This document shows, in pieces, positions 1-11,004 of a stretch of 64,000 bases of DNA (position 1 is the stretch's first letter; every line of letters begins with the position of its first letter). This stretch comes from Tuctoria greenei (lineage: Eukaryota; Streptophyta; Magnoliopsida; Poales; Poaceae), in NCBI GenBank assembly GCA_036927565.1, contig JAYESD010000009.1, positions 148,202,929 through 148,266,928 on the forward strand, given 5' to 3'. The notes below the pieces were generated by a model. That model worked only from the letters and a program-made list of their open reading frames with translations. It made no database searches and was not told the origin of the DNA. A program made the position numbers and the translations under genes.

Positions 1-839
1 AAGGAACGAATCGTCAAGGTGGTCCTTCAAGCCGAGGACACCAATGCCAGCAGCGACCATGAGCGTCGCAAGACTCTCCACATCATCTTCGGGGGGTCTT
101 GGTATCCCATGTCCCGAAACAAGGTCAAAACCCTGCACCGAGTAGTGGCTTCGATAGCCCCTACTCTCGCTCCATCACTGCACCACTAGTGGAAGGAGAC
201 GCCGATCAGCTTTGACGCCTCCGACTGCCCAAAGAACATGGCGGGAGCGGGGATCCTGCCTCTCCTGGTCGCCCCCACCATTGCCAATGTCAAGCTCCAC
301 TATGTCTTGATAGATGGCGAGGTCGGCCTCAACCTCATCAACCGTGCTTTCTTCGACCAGCTGCAGATCCCGGTGTTGAAGCTCACCTCCTCGAGCCCAT
401 TCTCGGAGGTGGGGCCAGGGAACATCATCCCGTACAGCAACATCAACCTCCGGGTGACCTTTGGGATACCCAACAACTACAGGAATGAGATCATCCTGTT
501 CGACGTCGTAGACGTCATCCTCCCCTTCAACGCCATCATCGGCAGGCCAACCCTGTATCAATTCATGAATGTTTCCCACTACGGCTACCTTGTCCTGAAG
601 ATGCCGACCCCCTCCGGCATCCTTAGGATCCACGAAGACCACATCGCTGCAGTGTTAGCCTTGGAGAAGCTCTAAGTGCTCACAGCAGACCCAACACTAG
701 CTGAGGGTGGCGCTGGGCCAAGTCAGCCTCCGCCAAGCTCGCGCCAGCGTGGCTCACCCGCTGCACCTCGTCTACAACCTTCCGACAGCATCGACACTCC
801 CGTCAAAGCTGTCAAGATTTGTTCCGGCTCTGCTCAGAC
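1..839 (+). pseudogene. Tat-lineage Ty3/gypsy gag-protease tail (Tat-1), broken
   Basis: Frame 1 reads through the left window edge as the C-terminal part of a gypsy Gag-protease polyprotein. It runs into a WKETPISFDASD linker and an aspartic protease (about 238-600) with the active-site word VLIDGEVGLNLI and the C-terminal hallmark IIGRPTLYQFM. The frame then continues into the usual linker before reverse transcriptase (PSDSIDTPVKAVKI, about 781-825). In-frame stops at 187-189 (TAG) and 673-675 (TAA) break it. The active-site loop reads DGE where related elements usually have DGG or DGS, so the enzyme is probably dead. No RT, RNase H or integrase follows. The reading frame is lost near a 16-G run (852-867), so this copy is either non-autonomous or lost pol by deletion. 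The protease type, the antisense ORF and the tandem array together indicate the Tat lineage (Grande/RIRE2-like); the lineage is inferred. Confidence 0.8.
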
Positions 840-1739
840 CCTTTGCAAGGCGGGGGGGGGGGGGGGGCAAGGCAGAAAGTAGGAACGCGTGCTCAACGCC
901 CCATTGGTAGCCATTGACAAGTTGTCTGGCAATTGTCACAGCTACCCTCGGAGGTTTGGCCACCCTGTATATATTAACTTAATAGGATAGTGTGAAGGTG
1001 TTCATAGTGTCTAGGAGCAGAATTTAGGACAACCAAACTTTGGGAGGGTCAGGTCCAAAGTGCACAGTCAGCTTAGCTTGGTCCCGAACCCTAAGCCTGT
1101 GCACCCTGCCTCCCTCGACATCCGAAAGCGGGCAGTTACCCTCTTTTGTAAAAGTATGTTTCCTCCTATGAATACCGATATAAAAGAATCACTATCTTAC
1201 TTCATGTTCCCCTAAAAAATGTTCATTTAAATTATGCGCTAGTTTTATGATCAATCATGCTAGGCTCGTCTTCTATATATTTCCTTCATATACACGGTTG
1301 TACACTCTGTATCTCTCACCCTTGCTAGAGTTGTGCAATCCTGCTGCAGGCGGGCTTGCTTGATGTACCTGCGATGTGTGAAGGGTTCTCGCGGTTGCCC
1401 CCATCCTTAGAGCTCTGTGAAACCGGATGGCCTCCCAGGAAAGGCCTAAGCCAAGCCGGAGGTCTAGGGCATGCGAACAGCTTAGCCTCGTCTTGTATCC
1501 TAAGCACGCACACCTTGCCTCTCAGTGCTGCGGCCGAGTAATAGGGGCCGGAAGGATCGCGCCCTAAGGACAGCGGACGCCGAGACCCGAAGCACTAACG
1601 CATTGAATTACCCAAGCCCCGTGCGTCAACTTAGGATAGTAAGACATGACAAAGCTAAGTAAGAGGAACAGGTAAAACCGGCGAGCAAACTAGTCCCTCA
1701 TTTAACATGTGCAGGACAGCCAGCTCCGGCACCACCCAT
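840..1739. other. Non-coding interior of Tat-1
   Basis: No reading frame here resembles a protein. The stretch holds a 16-base G run (852-867) and mixed-composition sequence between the protease tail and the tandem array. It occupies the place where RT, RNase H and integrase would lie in an autonomous relative. I see no LTR boundary in it. Confidence 0.5.
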
Positions 1740-2015
1740 GAGCCCTGCCGTCTATGAATCTACAACAATGGTGGGCGACGCCAGAGCATCCAGCTATGGC
1801 ACCTCCCAGGGGGCTTGCCGTCAACGAATCTAAGATGATTGTGGGCGACGCCAGAGTATCCAGCTCCAGCACCTCCCAAGGAACCAGCCGTCGATGTCCC
1901 AACATGTTGACGACAGCAACAAGCGCTGATAAGTGAGTACACTCTCATGCTCCGCCCTTGTTGCTAACAGGGTTCTCTTGTGATAGACTATACACCAGGG
2001 GCCTGCCATCGATGT
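1740..2015 (+). repeat. 70-bp tandem repeat array, left part
   Basis: Two 70-bp units with the core GATGGTGGGCGACGCC are followed by one ~118-bp spacer unit starting near 1891. The array resumes at 20589, and the two halves are separated only by Sire-B. GATGT at 2011-2015 is the target-site duplication of Sire-B. Confidence 0.85.
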
Positions 2016-2831
2016 TGAAAGTGCATCTAGGCATCCCTTGTGGGTTTTGGTTGATTTATGACAAACAAATGAGATCCTAACCACATTATTGAGATGAGCA
2101 CATGTTTTAATTAAAAATGAAGAAAGCGCCAAAAAGAAAGGAGAATGAGAATCAATTCGGAAAAGAGCTCAAGAACTAAATAGAATACATCATTGTGTAA
2201 GGAGTGTGTTGGTGTAACACATCCCAAGAGCTCAAGCACAAAAATCCTCACACACTTCACATTTCACAGGAAAAACGGACTAGTCCGATAAACACCGTAC
2301 TAGTCCGATATCCTCTCTGTATAGGTTCGGACAAGTCCTGCCAGTCCGGACTTGTCCGCACCAGACTAGACCGATAATGTCCGGACTAGTCCGATAATGC
2401 CTCTGACTAAAAACGGACAAGTCCTATCTCTTCACGGACTAGTCAAAAAAACCGTCTGACTAAAATCGAACAAGTCCTCCAAGTTTGGACTTGTCCTCGA
2501 TTCACTAAGGGTATCACCACACCGGACTAGTCCGATATCACCACTGACAAGTCCGAAATTCTTTCTAACTAAAATTGGACAAGTCCGCTCCTAGCCGGAC
2601 AAGTCCGATATTCCTGGACACTTAGGGTTTCCTGCACGCCGCACACCGGACTAGTCTGGACTCCACCACGGACTAGTCCGGACCCTCGAAACCCTAACGG
2701 TAACTTTTGAAAACACCCTATAAATAGATGTGCACGGCCCTACCTTCAACTCTCTTGACCCCCTGCGCCGTCACACCCTCCAAGAGCCTAGAAAACACAT
2801 CTCTCCATGCAATCCAACACAAGAAAGGTCA
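2016..2831 (+). repeat. Sire-B 5' LTR, left piece (U3)
   Basis: The piece starts TGAAAGTGCATCTAGGCATC and stops at the insertion point of Sire-A. It holds a dense array of the words CGGACTAGTCCG, CGGACAAGTCC and their variants (about 2278-2690). A TATA box, TATAAATA, lies at 2719-2726. GGTCA at 2827-2831 is the left duplication of Sire-A. Confidence 0.92.
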
Positions 2832-4343
2832 TGAAAGTGCATCTAGGAATCCCTTGTGGGTTTTGGTTGATTTATGACAAGCAAATGAGATCCTAACCAT
2901 ATTGTTGAGATAAGCACATGTTCTAATGAAAGGATGAACAAAGCGCCAAAAAGAAAGGAGAATGAGGAGCAATGCGGAAAAGAGCTCAAGAACCAAGTGT
3001 AGTACATCATTGTGTATGGAGTGTGTTAAGGAAACACACCCAAGAGCTCAAGCACAAATAATCTCACACATTGCACAAAATTATACAGGACCGGACTAGT
3101 CCGACTGACCCCGGACTAGTCCGATATCTTTCTGTACCAGATTGGACAAGTCCTCACAATGCGGACTTGTCCACACAATCCAATTTTCACTGATCGGACT
3201 AGTCCGATATGACCACGGACTAGTCTGATATCCTCTCTGGACTGGTTCGGACAAGTCCAGCAACTGCGGACTTTTCCACACCGGACTGGTCCGAAAAAGT
3301 CTGAACTAGTCCGATAATGCTTGTGACTAAAATAGGACAAGTCCTCCAAGTGCGAACTTGTCCTATATTCACCTAGGGAATCACCACACCGGACAATTCC
3401 GAAATCAGCACGAACAAGTCTGATATCCTTTCTGACTAAAATCGGACAAGTCCGCTCTTAGTCGGACAAGTTCGATATTTTGAGACACTTAGGGTTTCCT
3501 ACACGCAGCACACTGGACTAGTCCGGTGTCCACCACAGACTAGTCCGATCTTTCTAAACCCTAACGGTAACTTTCGGGAACCCCATATAAATAGGTGTGC
3601 ACGGCCCATCTTTCATATTACTCGACACCCTGCGCCATCACACCCTTCAAGAGCATAGAAAACTCATCTCTCCACGCAATACAACGCAAGAAAGCTTAAT
3701 CCTTTGAGGATACACTTTGGATCCAAGGAGAGACACGGTTCTTCACTCATTGAGCTCTTGGTTTGATTCCCTAACACACTCCTATGGTTTTCATTGTAAT
3801 CTTAAGAGTGTGTTTTTGGTGGTGTTCATCTTGTAATCTTGGGGAGCCCTCAACTTGTGAGAAGGCCCCTTGAATTCAGTTATTTGCCCTTTGTGATTAG
3901 TGAAAAGGATTGGCCTCCGTGGCGATCCGACGAGGGTAGGGTTGAAGAAGACGCGGTCCTTTTGTGGACTCCTCAACGTGGATGTAGGTTGCCTCTGTGG
4001 GAACCGAATCACTGGATAAAGAGCTTGTGTTCTTACTTTGCGCACATTGTTCTTACTCTTCATATCTATTTAGGGTTTCAATCAATCTTGTTTACTTTAC
4101 GTTGAAACATTGAATATAAGATTAACTTGTGCTACATCCTAGTTCACAGTAGTGTGACACTCCAATTACAAATACATTTCCGCTGCATACAGTCTAGGAT
4201 CGAGATAATCGATCAAACTTGATCAATCTAGTCAGCACGCACCAGACTAGTCTGATATCTCGGGATTTGATCAGTTTGTTAAGTGTTGCAGGTTCTGACT
4301 AAAATTCAAAAAGGCCTATTCACCCCCCTCTAGGCCACATTCA
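2832..4343 (+). repeat. Sire-A 5' LTR
   Basis: 1,512 bp, starting TGAAAGTGCATC and ending TCTAGGCCACATTCA immediately before the primer binding site. It matches 13040-14557. U3 carries the palindrome array and TATA box described separately. Confidence 0.95.
3090..3594 (+). promoter_or_regulatory. Sire-A LTR promoter: palindrome array plus TATA box
   Basis: At least a dozen copies or near-copies of GGACTAGTCC (a perfect palindrome) and GGACAAGTCC / GGACTTGTCC (complements of each other) lie in 3090-3552, often followed by GATAT. A TATA box, TATAAATA, follows at 3586-3593. Short conserved palindromes in the LTR are, as I recall, a reported property of Sireviruses. A transcription-factor or silencing role is inference. 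Confidence 0.7.
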
Positions 4344-4345
4344 AT

Positions 4346-4357
4346 TGGTATCAGAGC
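4346..4357 (+). other. Primer binding site, initiator tRNA-Met
   Basis: TGGTATCAGAGC lies two bases after the LTR end and matches the complement of the 3' end of plant initiator tRNA-Met, the usual minus-strand primer of copia elements. Confidence 0.93.
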
Positions 4358-4395
4358 AGGACTCTTCAAAAGGAGACTAATCGCTCGAAGAGAAC

Positions 4396-6807
4396 ATGTC
4401 AGACATGAAGGACGTACACAAGAGCATCAACCAAGAGAAGGTTGAAGAAGAAAAGAACCAAAAATTTGATAGGCTCTTCAAGGCCATTCAAGATTTCGAG
4501 GATGACGATGAGGAGACGCTGGAACTCAAGGCGCTCCTAAGGAAGAAAACCCTTTCCAAGGGAAAAGTGAAGATCGAAGACGAAAAGAAGAAGAAGGGGA
4601 GTAGTCACACCGACTACTCCAGATATCCTTTCAACTACGATCATCTTAATTCTAGCCATAATCACTACCTATCTATTCTACTTGGAAAAGCCCCACACTT
4701 TGATGGCAATGACTACTCAATGTGGAGGCAGAACATGAAAATGCACTTGATTTCTCTCAATCCAAGTTTGTGGCACATTGTATGCACAGGAATAGATATC
4801 CCGTACGACGATGAAGAGCTTACACCAAGCCAAGAGCAAGCAATTCATCGGAATGCTCAAGCCGCAGCAGTCATTACATCTTTGCTCAGTTGGGACGAGT
4901 TCACCAAAGTGGACGAACTCGAGATTGCAAAGGAAATCTGGGACACTTTATAAACTGCACATGAAGGCAATCGTCATGTGCGATAGGCGAAGATAGAAAT
5001 GATCGAAGGCGAATTGGGAAGATTCGGCATCGAAGAAGATGAGTCGCCATACGACATGTACAACTGGCTAAATACGCTCATCAACAAGGTTTGAGCATAT
5101 GGAAGCAAGAAGTGGAACGACCACGAGGTGGTGAAGCTCATTCTTAGAGCGTTCATGCCTCGCAATGTCACCTTATGCTCGATGATCAGAGAAAGCCCCG
5201 GGTACAAGAAAATGACCCTGTATGAGTTGCTTGGGAAGATCATCAATTTCGAGATGATGGAAAAGCAAGCGAAGCATGTCAAGGAGATTGCCGACCTCAC
5301 CTCGGCAAAGAATAAAGGTGTCGCATTGAAGCCCACTTGCAAGACCTTGTCAAGAGAAGCTCGAGAAGCTCAACTAGAAGAAGGCAGTGATGATGAGAGC
5401 AGCGACTTGGATGAAGATGACATGATACTATTCATGAAGAAATTCAAAAGGATGATGAAGAAAAGACAAGGAGCTAAATCAAGTGAAGAGAAGTACAAGG
5501 AAAAATCAAGACCGGAGTTGAGGCGGGCATGCTATAACTGTGGTGAGTATGACCACTTTATAGTTGATTGCCCATATGAAGAAAACAAGAAGAAGACCAA
5601 GGAAACAAAGCCTCAACCCAAGAAATTCTTCAAGAAGAAGAAGCGAGCTGAACAAGCGCATCTAGGGAAGGAGTGGGACTCAAATGATGAGTCCTCATCC
5701 GAAGAAGAAGAGGAGATGGCTAGCATAGCCATCAAGAAGACATCCAAGAAGTCCACTCTCTTTACCACTCTCGACGCATGGAAGGGGAACGACACTTGCC
5801 ACATGGCAAAGGAAGGTAAACGAAAGGTAACAACCAAACACTCTTCCTTGCATTCCTACTCTAGTGATAGTAAAATTGCTAGTGATAATGAAGATATGCT
5901 CATTGGCTTAGATAAGAAAACAGCTACGAAAATGAAATTTCTACTTGATCAGCTTATTGAGAAGGAGAAGTTGATAAACCGTCAAGAAGATATGATTATA
6001 TCCAAAAGGAGGAATATCTTGAACTTGACAAGCTTCTTGAACTTGAAAAGGAGCGAAGCAAGTCACTAGAGCTTGAGTTAGCTTCAAGCAAGGAAGCTTG
6101 CTTGGAGTTAAGCGACTCAAATGCTACAATCAAGGACAAACTTGCTAACCCAATCAAGGTTAACAAGATCCTTGAGGTGCAAGTTGAGTCACTCAAGCAA
6201 AGTGACCCTTCATCCTCTTCAAGCTCGCCTTCTCAACCCCTTAAAACTGAAATTGCTTCTACTTGTGCATGTGGTAAAGTTGACAATAGCTTGAAAGACA
6301 AGTAAATCTCTACCAAGGATAAGCATCCTGCCCAAAGTGACATATTTGACAAGGAGAAGGTCAAATATGCACGTAGTGCATACTTGGCCACAAGACCTCC
6401 TAATGTCAAATATGGCATTGGGTATTCCTATGGTGGAAAGCAAAATGCTAGAAGCCATAAGAATAACAAGGAGAGCATGGTCTTTGTGAAGGGAAATTCC
6501 TCTCAAGCTAGGAAGTCCAACAAAATCAACACACAGGAACACCGGACTAGTCTGACAGGCACGGACAAGTTTGGACCTCCGGACAAGTCCGGTGACCCGG
6601 ACTAGTTCTGTTTATAAACAACAACAACTGCTATTTAGAACCTTTGATGCATCTTATGTTTTAATGAGAAGCAATTTTGGTAAAATTTATGCTCATTATG
6701 TTGGGCCATGCCATGGGAACACCAAGTCTCATGTGTGGGTGCCCAAATCCCTTGTGACTAACCTCAAAGGACCCAAGCAAGTTTGTGTACCTAAAACCAA
6801 GGCTTGA
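4396..6807 (+). pseudogene. gag: Sire-A gag, broken
   Basis: Capsid-type Gag that would bind the genomic RNA and assemble the particle. Frame 1 starts at ATG 4396 and includes FDGNDYSMWRQNMKMHL, the usual N-terminal copia Gag motif (about 4702-4750), and one CCHC zinc knuckle, CYNCGEYDHFIVDC (5530-5571). Acidic and lysine-rich stretches surround the knuckle. In-frame stops lie at 4951-4953, 4984-4986 and 5092-5094. The frame closes at 6067-6069 and homologous coding resumes in frame 3 (6102-6605) and again in frame 1 up to 6807. The tail contains family-specific palindromic words (6540-6608). It is not translatable as one protein. Confidence 0.88.
6540..6608 (+). repeat. Palindrome words inside the gag tail
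   Basis: Four copies of the LTR words in 69 bp: CCGGACTAGTCTG, CGGACAAGTTTGG, CCGGACAAGTCCGG and CCCGGACTAGTTC. They lie in an otherwise coding stretch between the Gag knuckle and protease, and no counterpart is visible in the gag of Sire-C or Sire-E. Confidence 0.85.
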
Positions 6808-6820
6808 TTTGTTGTTGTAG

Positions 6821-9800
6821 GCCTATTCCCCCGGTGGATCTAAATGGGTGCTAGATAGTGGTTGCACCAACCATATGACTGGAGAAAGAAGGATGTTCGT
6901 TGAGTATGAATAAAATGAGGATCCAAGCGAGGGCATCTATTTTGGAGACAATATTCAAGGAAAGGTGCTCGGTACCGGTAAAATTTCCATATCATCTCAA
7001 CATACTCTTTCTCATGTGTTACATGTTGATTCCTTAGATTATAACCTGCTGTCCATATCTCAATTATGTGACAAAGGTTATAATTGCTTGTTCACTAATG
7101 AGGGTGTGACCGTCTCTAGAAGGGGTGACGGTTCCATTGCATTCAAGGGTATGTTAAAGGGAAAGCTTTACCTTGTTGACTTCAACAAAGATAAAGCCGA
7201 ACTTGACACATGCTTGATTGCAAAGAACAACATGGGTTAGCTGTGGCATAGACGACTGGCGCATGTTGGTACGAGGAATCTACAAAAACTCCTCAAGGGC
7301 GATTACATCCGAGGTTTGAAGGATGTTGTTTTTGAGAAAGATGGGCCTTGTAGCACGTGCCAAGCCGGGAAGCAAGTTGGAGCACCTCATCCCGCGGAGA
7401 ACGTCATGACTACAACAAGACCGATCGAACTACTTCACATGGACCTATTCGGTCCAATTGCTTACATAAGCATCGACGGTAACAAATATGGGTTAGTAGT
7501 TGTTGATGATTTTTCTCGCTTCACTTGTGTTTTCTTTTTACATGATAAGACGGAAACACAAGGAACACTCAAGAAGTTCTTCAAGCGAGCCCAAAATGAG
7601 TTCTCTTTGAAGATCAAGAACATACGAAGTGACAATGGCACGGAGTTAAAGAACACTCAAGTTGAGGAGTACCTAGATGAAGAAGGGATAAAACATGAGT
7701 TTTCAGCACCTTACTCCCCTCAACAAAACGGAGTTGCCGAAAGGAAGAACCGAACCCTCATAGAGATGGCGAGAACAATGCTCGATGAATACAAGACCTC
7801 CGGTCGGTTTTGGGCAGAAGCGGTTAACACCGCTTGCCACGCCATAAACCGACTCTACCTTCATCGACTACTCAAGAAGACATCATATGAGCTACTCATC
7901 GGTAACAAGCCTAATATTTCATATTTTCGAGTTTTCGGTTCTAGATGCTATATTTTGAACAAGAAGCCTAGGACTTCAAAGTTCGCTTCGAAGTCCGATG
8001 AAGGTTTCTTGCTTGGTTATAATTCTAACTCTTACACCTATCGTGTCTTCAACAAGACCTCTGAACTTGTTGAAGTAGCATGTGACGTAGTGTTCGATGA
8101 AACTAACGGCTCCCAAAAGGAGCAAGTTGATCCATGTGTGCTAGAAAGAGAAGAAGCTCCTTGCCAGACACTTAGAAGAATGGCATTGGGCGAAGTTCGA
8201 CCACAAGAACCACCTCTACATATGCATGAGGAAGATGAACCACAAGAGGAGGCCAATAATCAAGGGGGAGCTTCCATACAAGATCAACCTCAAGAATACG
8301 AAAATGATCAACAAGTAAATGAGGGCAACCATCTAGGGGGAGAAGAAGATGACCATGAAGATTCAAGACCGCAAGTGCCACACCCAAGAGTACACCAATG
8401 CGTCCAAAGGGATCACCCAATCGACAACATCATCGGTGACATCCAAAAGGGAGTAACTACTAGATCTCGCATAGCTAATTTTTGTGAGCATTATTCATTT
8501 GTATCCTTTTTGGAACCGCGCAGGGTTGAGGATGCATTGAAGGATCTAGATTGGGTAGTGGCCATGCAAGAAGAACTCCACAACTTCAAACGGAACAAGG
8601 TGTGGGAACTAGTCGAAAGACCCAAGTTCAACGTCGTCGGCACCAAATGGGTTTTCCGCAACAAACAAGACGAACACGGGGTGGTGACAAGGAACAAGGC
8701 ACGACTTGTGGCCAAAGGGTATTTCACAAGTCGAAGGTTTGGATTTCGATGAAACCTTTGCTCCCATAGCTAGACTTGAGTCTATTAGAATATTACTTGC
8801 ATATGCTACTCACCATGATTTAATGATCTATCAAATGGATGTGAAAAGTGTCTACCTCAATGGACCAATCAAGGAGGAGGTGTATGTGGAGAAACCCCCC
8901 GGATTTGAAGATGAAGAGTTCCCCGACCACGTCTTTAAATTGCGTAAGGCTCTCTACGGCCTCAAACAAGCTCCTACAGCTTGGTATGAGTGTCTTAGAG
9001 ATTTCTTGATTAAAAATGGTTTTAAGATCAGTAAAGTAGATTATACATTGTTTATAAAGAACTTTGACAATGATCTCTTTATTTGTCAAATTTATGTTGA
9101 TGATATTATCTTTGGTTCAACTAACAAATCTTTTTGTGAGGGATTAGTAAGATTATGACAGATAGGTTTGAGATGTCTATGATGGGAGAGCTAAAGTACT
9201 TCTTGGGATTCCAAGTGAGGCAACGAAAGGAAGGAACGTTCATAAGCCAAACTAAGTACACCCAGGACATACTCAAGAAGTTTGGAATGGACAAGGCGAA
9301 GCCTTTAAAGACTCTCATGGCAACGAATGGCCACTTGGATCTCAATGAAGATGGACCAAACATCGATCAAAAGGTATATCGCTCCATGATTGGATCTCTA
9401 CTCTACTTATGTGCATCTAGACCAGACATTATGTTGAGTGTATGTTTGTGTGCAAGGTTTCAAGCCAACCCAAAAGAGTGTCATTTGACAGCCGTAAACA
9501 GAATCTTGCGGTATTTAGTTCATACACCCAACCTAAGCCTTTGGTATCCCAAAGGTTCCAAATTCAAACTCATTGGTTACACCGATGCATATTATGTAGG
9601 ATGCAAAGTAGATAGAAAAAGTACCTCCGGTACATGCCAGTTCCTAGGTAGATCTCTAGTTTCTTGGTCTTCCAAGAAACAAAACTCCATTGTCTTATCC
9701 ATGACCGAAGCGGAGTATGTTGCAGCTGGGAGTTGTTGTGCACAACTCCTTTGGAAGTGAAAAACTCTTAGGGATTACAATTACAACATGAACCGTACTC

Positions 9801-10045
9801 CACTCCTTTGTGATAATGAGAGTGCTATTAAGATTGCCCATAATCCCGTTGAGCACTCTAGGACCAAACACATAGACACCCGGCATCACTTTTTGAAAGA
9901 CCACTCAATGAAGGGAGATATAGCCATTTCACATGTCAATACCGAAAAGCAACTAGCCGATATATATACCAAGCCACTAGATGAAAAACTCTTTTGCGAG
10001 CTCCGAAATGAACTCAATATCCTTGATGCTCGGAATGTGGATTGA
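6821..10045 (+). pseudogene. pol: Sire-A pol (protease-integrase-RT-RNase H), broken
   Basis: Copia-order polyprotein. The protease has WVLDSGCTNHMTG (from about 6845). The integrase shows the LWHRRLAH zinc-finger region, HMDLFGP, RSDNGTE and QQNGVAERKNRTL. RT shows GTKWVFRNKQDE, FDETFAPIARLESIR, YGLKQAPTAWYE and ICQIYVDDIIFGST. RNase H shows VDRKSTSGTC and TEAEYVAA. The end is LADIYTKPLDEK. Breaks seen: TAA 6911-6913, TAG 7238-7240, a one-base insertion near 8720 (frame 2 to 3), a one-base loss near 9145 (frame 3 to 2) and TGA 9758-9760. The frame opens directly after a TAG at 6818-6820. Confidence 0.92.
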
Positions 10046-11004
10046 AAACTTGCATACCTGTATGAACTCTTCAAAATATATTGTTTGAGTTGCGAAAATC
10101 ATCTTTCTCAATTTTCTCCAAAAACTATGTCAACTACTTGATCTTGGTGAATTATGATCATTGCTTGATTGTTGAATGCTTACTGATCATATTCATCAAG
10201 ATTAATTGATTTGCTTTGCCTCCCTATTTTTTTAATAAGTACCTTCGAATATGTACGAATGGGCTAAGCATTTCTTCCCTGGTGACCACGGACTAGTCCA
10301 TGGTTGCCCAGACTAGTCCGCCCCTGCAGACTAGTCTGCACAGTGACTGTAGGTCCGGACTAGTCCGACCGACCATGGACTAGTCCGATATAGGCTCTGG
10401 AAAAGTTCAGACTAGTCCGATCATTTTCAGACAAGTCCAATTTTTCGTCTCCATAACCCTAGCCGCCGCCAAACCCTAATCCTCTTCATCCTCACAACCT
10501 CACCTATGCTCTCTCTCCTTGCTCGAGCTCCCAAAGACGATTTCCATCATCTTCCATCAAAACTCTTCGTGTTTTGGTGGAAAACGATCTCCATTGCTCA
10601 GGGATTGAAGACCACAAACTTGTCCGCACCTTCAGCCCCTTCGTTCTCAAGAATCGAGCAATTTCGGTAAATTTTCCTCCCAAACCCTAGAAATTGCTAT
10701 TTCCTTCGTTGTTGATCAAATAGCTTAGTTCCTTCCACCGTATAAATGCTTCCTTGATGTATTACATTGATGCTAAGATATTTGTGCATTAGGAATCACC
10801 ATTTGTCTCATAGTTTGGATTTTAGAGGTTGAATACCGGACTAGTCCGGTCCACATACGGACAAGTCCGGTCACCCGGACTAGTCCGTACCTGTACACCG
10901 GACTAGTCCAATTTTTTCTGAACTCAACTCTAATTACTCATTCCTCAATGAAATTCCTTGCCATCCATTCTCATTCATACCTTGTGTAATCCATTCTCAG
11001 GGCA
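10046..11004 (+). promoter_or_regulatory. Sire-A spacer between pol and third ORF, with two palindrome arrays
   Basis: About 960 bp without coding. Two clusters of the same GGACTAGTCC / GGACAAGTCC words as in the LTR lie at about 10288-10440 and 10838-10912. The second ends about 90 bp before the third-ORF start codon at 11005. No clear TATA box is visible. An internal promoter is a hypothesis. Confidence 0.55.

Noticed and set aside
852..867. 16-base G run as a quadruplex or regulatory element
   Set aside because: A homopolymer in decayed retrotransposon sequence; length may even be an assembly or sequencing artefact.
2275..2690. Regular short palindromes resembling a CRISPR array
   Set aside because: The words are irregularly spaced, variable, and sit in a plant LTR ahead of a TATA box; no cas genes and no constant repeat-spacer unit.
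4346..4357. Possible tRNA gene at the TGGTATCAGAGC site (also 27276)
   Set aside because: Only 12 bases match the tRNA 3' end complement, directly after an LTR. This is a primer binding site; there is no cloverleaf.
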